This document shows positions 39,857 to 43,923 of a stretch of DNA of 43,923 bases, one piece after another (the first letter of the stretch is position 1; every line of letters starts with the position of its first letter). The notes beneath the pieces were generated by a model that did not search any database, had not been told where the DNA came from, and saw nothing but the letters and a program-made list of their open reading frames with translations. Location of the stretch: contig JAUNCZ010000026.1 in assembly GCA_030526405.1 (NCBI GenBank), positions 1 to 43,923 on the forward strand, written 5' to 3'. The stretch is from Lachnospiraceae bacterium. GTDB taxonomy: Bacteria > Bacillota > Clostridia > Lachnospirales > Lachnospiraceae. The translations under genes and the position numbers were made by a program.

Positions 39857-40120
39857 TCAGGATGCAAAAATAGTTACGTTACCAGCTGGAGTATTGTAGC
39901 AAACAGCACCAAAATCATCATTCGTCTGGATTTCACAGCCGGTATTTGCCTCTGTAAAAACTACAATATCGCCCAGAGCCCAGCCACAGCTTTCCTTGTT
40001 ATAGTGGTTTGGAACACCAAGGGAATTTTCAGCACTGTAGTCAAAGTTACAACTTGCCACGGTCTGTGTCATTCCAAAGTGCTCAATTACGAACTGTGGT
40101 TTTTCGTATTTTTCACGCAT
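39857..40120 (-). CDS. Short protein, candidate RiPP-like precursor (set B)
   Basis: This 87-residue protein is not recognised by family. It begins MREKYEKPQFVIEHFG and matches the 125-residue protein at 30104 over 24 ungapped residues, sharing K4, Y5, P8, E13, F15, V21, A22 and C24. It has four cysteines (24, 45, and one each near 60 and 71) and ends Phe-Ala-Ser, so both short proteins end Ala-Ser. There is no signal peptide. I start it at ATG 40120 with a GGAAAGAG-type site; a GTG lies at 40129. It is 21 bp after the VWA-protein gene and is followed by a terminator. It is the inferred substrate of the set B enzymes. Confidence 0.68.
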   Translation of the reverse strand: MREKYEKPQFVIEHFGMTQTVASCNFDYSAENSLGVPNHYNKESCGWALGDIVVFTEANTGCEIQTNDDFGAVCYNTPAGNVTIFAS

Positions 40121-40141
40121 TGTTTTCACTCTTTCCTATAA

Positions 40142-43100
40142 TTACTTGAACCAGCCCTTGATTGTGTTGAATACCTTCTCAATCCAGGTCTGTGGTTTTG
40201 CAGGAGTCTCAGGAGTCTCTTCCTGATTTCCATTGTCGATAATTACATCGCCAGGTCCCTCTGTCTCAGGAGTATCGATCTCTGTGTCCTCTCCAGGAAC
40301 ATAGGATACGGAAGGAAGCAGAGAGAAGGACTGTGCTGCAGACAGATAGTTCTCAACAGGAAGTGCTGCAGTCATAATTCCATCTGAAGCCTGAGCTGCA
40401 TTGAATCCGGAGATGGACAGCTTGGTGATAGAAAGCAGGTTGCTTCCTGTATTCTCCACTGCAATGTAGCTGATTCCATCCTGAACATATGGTTTCACAG
40501 GATAATACAGGTCTGCAGGATTTGCAATAGTAACTGCTTTACCGATCTCTGTTCCATCGGAAATCTTCGCAGCGGTTTCACCCGCCGGAGCTTTCAGACC
40601 GATATAGTAATACTGTGCAAAATCCTCCACAGGGATCATTACCATATAACCTGGCTCAACATATACCTCATTCTTTGGACCGTAATCTTTATACACTCCA
40701 AGGGAAGTTACTGTGAGACCCTCATCATTGTAGGTTTTCTCGATGTAAACAGAACCGGAAATTACATCTGTTTTATTCTCTTCGGCTGTATCAATCAGAA
40801 TGTCACGAACCGGTGTGAAGATTGCATCTGCTGCAATATTCTGCTCTTCGTACGCAACATCAACAGTTGTGTCTGCGTCCGCATCGCTGATCGGATTGTA
40901 GATTCTGATTCCATCCAGCCAGAAGGTAGAACGTCCCTCCGCTGCTGTGGTAACAGTAATCTTCGCCTCATAGGTTCCGTGCTCAAGACCGGAAACGGTC
41001 AGTGTAGGAATCTGATAATAGGTATCAACGGATTTATTATCCACTGCAAACACCTTATTAACAGCAACACCGGAATCGTCGGTTCCTTTAATCTGTACAA
41101 GTACTGTACCAGCTGTCATATCAGTTCTGCTGTATACATCCATACCTGTTCCAGTGAAGGTAAAGGTGGCAGTTGCTCTGGCAGTATTAGTTCCATGGGC
41201 AGAACCATCACTGAATCCTGTATCATCTGCCATGGAGTCGATCCAGCCCTGAACCTCGTTGTTAGCAGTCTCAGTATTACCGGAAGCAGTTCCGTCTACA
41301 CTCCAGTCATTAGAATATACGATACCAACACGGCCTGTCTCTCCATCTGTTGTAAAGTCATCCTCGTAGAATACGCTTGTTGCAGGGATTACAGAAACCT
41401 TAGTCCATGCGTTGACTGCATCTTTTTTACCAAATGCATAGGCACTGTCATATCCGGACCACTGCATAGTGGAAGGTGTATAGGTAAAATCATTACCTGC
41501 CTGTGCGATGGCACCGTAGTTTCCTGTTGGAACTACCGCTGTAGTACTGCTGTTCATGATGCTGTCAGAAGCATCATCTACATAAGAGATGGTATCAACA
41601 TTCTGAACATCCAGAGTAGTCTCTTTCGCATAGTCAAGGACAAACATCTCTCTTCCGATCTTCACCATTGGCTGCTCAAACGGTTTTACAAGAACGTTGA
41701 TGTTCTCTTCATCAGGGTTGTAGATACCGGAAGCCGGGGTATTGGTGGAAACAAAAGCACCAGTTGCAGCCTGATCCTTAGCCACAACACCTTTGATTGT
41801 AACAATCAGCTTGTTTCCTGTTGCTCCACCATCCGCAACGTTAGTGGTAACAAGGTTTTCATCTGAAGTGTAGTCAAAACCTTTTACAGATACAGTATTT
41901 CCTTTCATCTCAGCTGCAACACCGGCAGGAGCTGCTGTAGGAGCTGCAAAGCTTTCATATCCTGTATGCTTAGCAACAGAGAGTTCTACTGTAGCACCCT
42001 CCTCCATGGTGAAGCTGTCGCTTACGAAATCAGAAAGGATCGCCTTGTCATCCAGAGTTACAGTTGTAGTGGTAGTATCAATCTCAGTGCTGATACCGGT
42101 GAAGATATCATCAAGGCTCTCTGCATTGGTAGCCAGGGAGTACTCACCATCGGAGTCAACTGCCCTCAGGAATGCATCATTCTTAGCAGCAGGTTCCTTA
42201 TCCAGAACAGCGATGGAATAAACTGTCGCTCCATCCTTTTTCAATAACTGTGCGTTAGCGATGGCTTTGTCCGCTTCTGCATCACTAAAATTGTCAGCGT
42301 TCTGTCCCGGCTCACCGTCTGTCAGGAAGATTACAATTTTTTTTCGGTTTTGCTCAGTACCGGTGGAATCGATAAATGTCCCATTGCTGTTATCAAACAC
42401 ACCCTTTGCCATCTCCAGACCGTAGCTTGGGTAAGTGGAGCCATAAGCATCCAGAGCAGCAATGGAAGCATTCAGATTGCTGTAGCCGGCATTGTTTCCA
42501 ACGCTCTGGAATGCATCTGCATAGTGATCAGCAGCAAGGTTTGGAGATTTGTTGTAGGTGGATCGTAAACCGTTCTCTTTAAGGTTATACTGTGTCGCTC
42601 CTACAAACAGCTCCTGATTTGAGAATAAATAATTTCTATTGCTGTTATCACTTCCGAATCCAACTACTGCAATACGATGGTCAACATTATTGGCAATGGC
42701 ATTCTGACGAACGCTGCTGATAAAGTTGTTGGCAGCGTAACGCAGTGCGTCAATTCTGTAACCCTTAGTTGTAGCACCAGCAGTATAAAGCTCGGTATCA
42801 ACTGGCTTATCGCTGTCAGTTCCGGTGTACTCACCAATTTTGATCATCTTATTCGCTGCATTGGTGTATGTGTAGGTATATTTGTAGGTGTATACCTTCT
42901 CCTTGGATACAGCGATATAGGAAGCAGCTGTGTAGTCGGAGTTGTTACTTCCACCGTTGTTCTGCTGCTCACCGGTCCATGGAGTTTTATTCCAGTCTGA
43001 GTTGTAAAAATAAGATCTCAGACTACTCATAGACTGGGTACCATGCAGTGCACCGCCCACTGTGTCAACACTGCCAGTGTAATGGGATAAGTTATTATCC

Positions 43101-43678
43101 TTTTTATAGATATAGGCACCCCAGGATTTATCACGATAGAATACCACCAGAGAACTGTCTACAAACGGTCTCGCTGTAGTATAGGTATCCCCTGTTGAAC
43201 CTGTCCAGGAATAGGCAAGCTGGTCATCTGTGTAGTACTGGCCATCATCACCTTTCCATTTCTCTTCGTAGCCTACAGTCTCTCTTGTAACACTGACTCT
43301 GTTGTAGGTCTCAACTCCGTCTTTGTCTGTAGTCTTGTAGTAGTACTTACCATTCAGTGCCTCACCGTGAGTAGGATCTGCTTTCTCGTAACCACTTGGA
43401 ATTCCGTTGATCATCATATCATTAGACATCATAGATCCGGACTCATCCAGTACCAGTACGATATCAGTAGGAATCGCTTCCGTTACGGTGGTAGTTGTAA
43501 CAGTGCCTGTTGCATACGCATCCAATGTGATGGTATAGGTTCCATCATCCTCTAAAACGGCAGTTTTGCTGATCTTCAGATCATCTGTAGAACCTTCATC
43601 CGCCATTACATTAGAAGGAATCATAGTGAATGCAGTAAGCATTGAAAGGGCTGTTACAAGAACTCTCTTTCCTTTCAT
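40142..43678 (-). CDS. Large secreted von Willebrand factor A domain protein
   Basis: This 1178-residue protein has a signal peptide (about 1-26, VMA-DEG). The VWA domain starts near residue 70 and has a MIDAS motif D78-x-S80-x-S82 (VLDESGSMM) and later IFLTDGEPG. A long run of beta-rich modules follows, then a Thr/Pro/Glu-rich stretch and a short amphipathic C-terminal helix (WIEKVFNTIKGWFK). No LPXTG sorting motif or hydrophobic anchor is seen, so attachment to the wall is unclear. The ribosome site is AAAGGAG. A 240-bp leader with inverted repeats precedes it. It would bind a ligand through the metal site; co-transcription with the short-protein gene suggests a joint surface function. Confidence 0.88.
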   Translation of the reverse strand: MKGKRVLVTALSMLTAFTMIPSNVMADEGSTDDLKISKTAVLEDDGTYTITLDAYATGTVTTTTVTEAIPTDIVLVLDESGSMMSNDMMINGIPSGYEKADPTHGEALNGKYYYKTTDKDGVETYNRVSVTRETVGYEEKWKGDDGQYYTDDQLAYSWTGSTGDTYTTARPFVDSSLVVFYRDKSWGAYIYKKDNNLSHYTGSVDTVGGALHGTQSMSSLRSYFYNSDWNKTPWTGEQQNNGGSNNSDYTAASYIAVSKEKVYTYKYTYTYTNAANKMIKIGEYTGTDSDKPVDTELYTAGATTKGYRIDALRYAANNFISSVRQNAIANNVDHRIAVVGFGSDNSNRNYLFSNQELFVGATQYNLKENGLRSTYNKSPNLAADHYADAFQSVGNNAGYSNLNASIAALDAYGSTYPSYGLEMAKGVFDNSNGTFIDSTGTEQNRKKIVIFLTDGEPGQNADNFSDAEADKAIANAQLLKKDGATVYSIAVLDKEPAAKNDAFLRAVDSDGEYSLATNAESLDDIFTGISTEIDTTTTTVTLDDKAILSDFVSDSFTMEEGATVELSVAKHTGYESFAAPTAAPAGVAAEMKGNTVSVKGFDYTSDENLVTTNVADGGATGNKLIVTIKGVVAKDQAATGAFVSTNTPASGIYNPDEENINVLVKPFEQPMVKIGREMFVLDYAKETTLDVQNVDTISYVDDASDSIMNSSTTAVVPTGNYGAIAQAGNDFTYTPSTMQWSGYDSAYAFGKKDAVNAWTKVSVIPATSVFYEDDFTTDGETGRVGIVYSNDWSVDGTASGNTETANNEVQGWIDSMADDTGFSDGSAHGTNTARATATFTFTGTGMDVYSRTDMTAGTVLVQIKGTDDSGVAVNKVFAVDNKSVDTYYQIPTLTVSGLEHGTYEAKITVTTAAEGRSTFWLDGIRIYNPISDADADTTVDVAYEEQNIAADAIFTPVRDILIDTAEENKTDVISGSVYIEKTYNDEGLTVTSLGVYKDYGPKNEVYVEPGYMVMIPVEDFAQYYYIGLKAPAGETAAKISDGTEIGKAVTIANPADLYYPVKPYVQDGISYIAVENTGSNLLSITKLSISGFNAAQASDGIMTAALPVENYLSAAQSFSLLPSVSYVPGEDTEIDTPETEGPGDVIIDNGNQEETPETPAKPQTWIEKVFNTIKGWFK

Positions 43679-43923
43679 AACACACTCTCCTTTTTTATTT
43701 TCTTTGTTACGGAATTATGAATCAAACCATTGACTCATACATGGATATATCCCCTGTGCCATGCCACCTAAGGCAGTTACCCCTATATCCGATTTTCACC
43801 TCCTTAAATAACTAACACAGGCTTTACCCTGCTGTCTGGACAGCATTTGCCAGACAACGAATCATATAAGTGCTATCCGGGCAGAGTTGACCCAATCCAG
43901 CTACTAATACATATGTAATTATA
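43679..43923 (-). promoter_or_regulatory. Structured 5' leader of the VWA-protein gene (partial)
   Basis: On the minus strand the leader contains a GTCTGG/CCAGAC stem, a GCTG/CAGC stem, an outer GGATATA/TATATCC pair (43790-43784 with 43749-43743) and an inner TGCC/GGCA hairpin. GGCAAA and AAAGCC flank the GCTG/CAGC stem, and TAGGTGGC occurs later. This loosely recalls the c-di-GMP-I riboswitch layout, but I cannot match the full consensus. An AAGGAGG inside it has no following start codon. The window ends before its 5' end is clear. A riboswitch or other RNA element is inferred. Confidence 0.4.

Noticed and set aside
27726-40120. Lasso-peptide cluster
   Set aside because: HPrK-like kinases occur in lasso clusters, but no asparagine-synthetase-like cyclase or transglutaminase-like peptidase is present.
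40142-43678. Sortase-anchored surface protein
   Set aside because: There is no LPXTG-type motif, hydrophobic segment or positive tail at the C-terminus.

Overview
The window looks like a chromosomal segment of a gut-type anaerobic Firmicute, most likely Lachnospiraceae. The evidence is the gene content: U32-like and DUF3786 proteins, GBS Bsp-like repeat proteins, iron-dependent alcohol dehydrogenase and SPASM radical-SAM enzymes, with strong AGGAGG-type ribosome sites and moderate GC. No rRNA, tRNA, phage, transposase or CRISPR array was seen. Almost all genes lie on the minus strand; the exceptions are the ABC operon at the left edge and one small PqqD-like gene.

Left part (1-14.6 kb). Two tandem-repeat arrays (62-bp and 17-bp units) precede an ABC-2 type exporter operon. 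The junction between its two genes carries a 52-bp triplication that copies the ribosome site and start codon of the second gene. Next come a cytosolic double-parvulin prolyl isomerase and a 1062-residue secreted NlpC/P60-like protein with six GBS Bsp-like repeats. These two genes are bracketed by inverted copies of a ~96-bp repeat. They are followed by a tandem flavodoxin-fold protein with a four-cysteine motif, an aldehyde dehydrogenase/iron alcohol dehydrogenase operon, a ribbon-helix-helix protein, an SPFH protein and a sugar-nucleotidyltransferase-like protein.

Middle part (14.7-27.5 kb). A translationally coupled set (DUF3786 protein, a cysteine-rich unknown, a U32-like protein) lies beside a signalling block. 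The block holds a NarL-type regulator, two paralogous pairs of a multi-TM pseudokinase plus a PAS/HDEMN histidine kinase, and between them a YesM-type kinase with a SARP-like response regulator. One multi-TM copy is broken by a single in-frame amber codon at a tryptophan conserved in its paralogue.

Right part (27.7-43.9 kb). This is the most unusual region. It holds two full sets of radical-SAM/SPASM enzyme, PqqD-like protein and HPr-kinase-like P-loop protein. Two short proteins (125 and 87 aa) share an ungapped N-terminal 24-residue pattern, four cysteines each and a C-terminal Ala-Ser. Interleaved are two Wzz/BY-kinase fusions, two N-terminally anchored extracytoplasmic proteins, a secreted EEP-fold protein and an 1178-residue secreted VWA protein. 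I infer a RiPP-like system making modified, probably surface-associated peptides or small proteins; no dedicated peptidase, transporter or glycosyltransferase lies in the window. The VWA gene is preceded by a leader rich in inverted repeats that may be a regulatory RNA.
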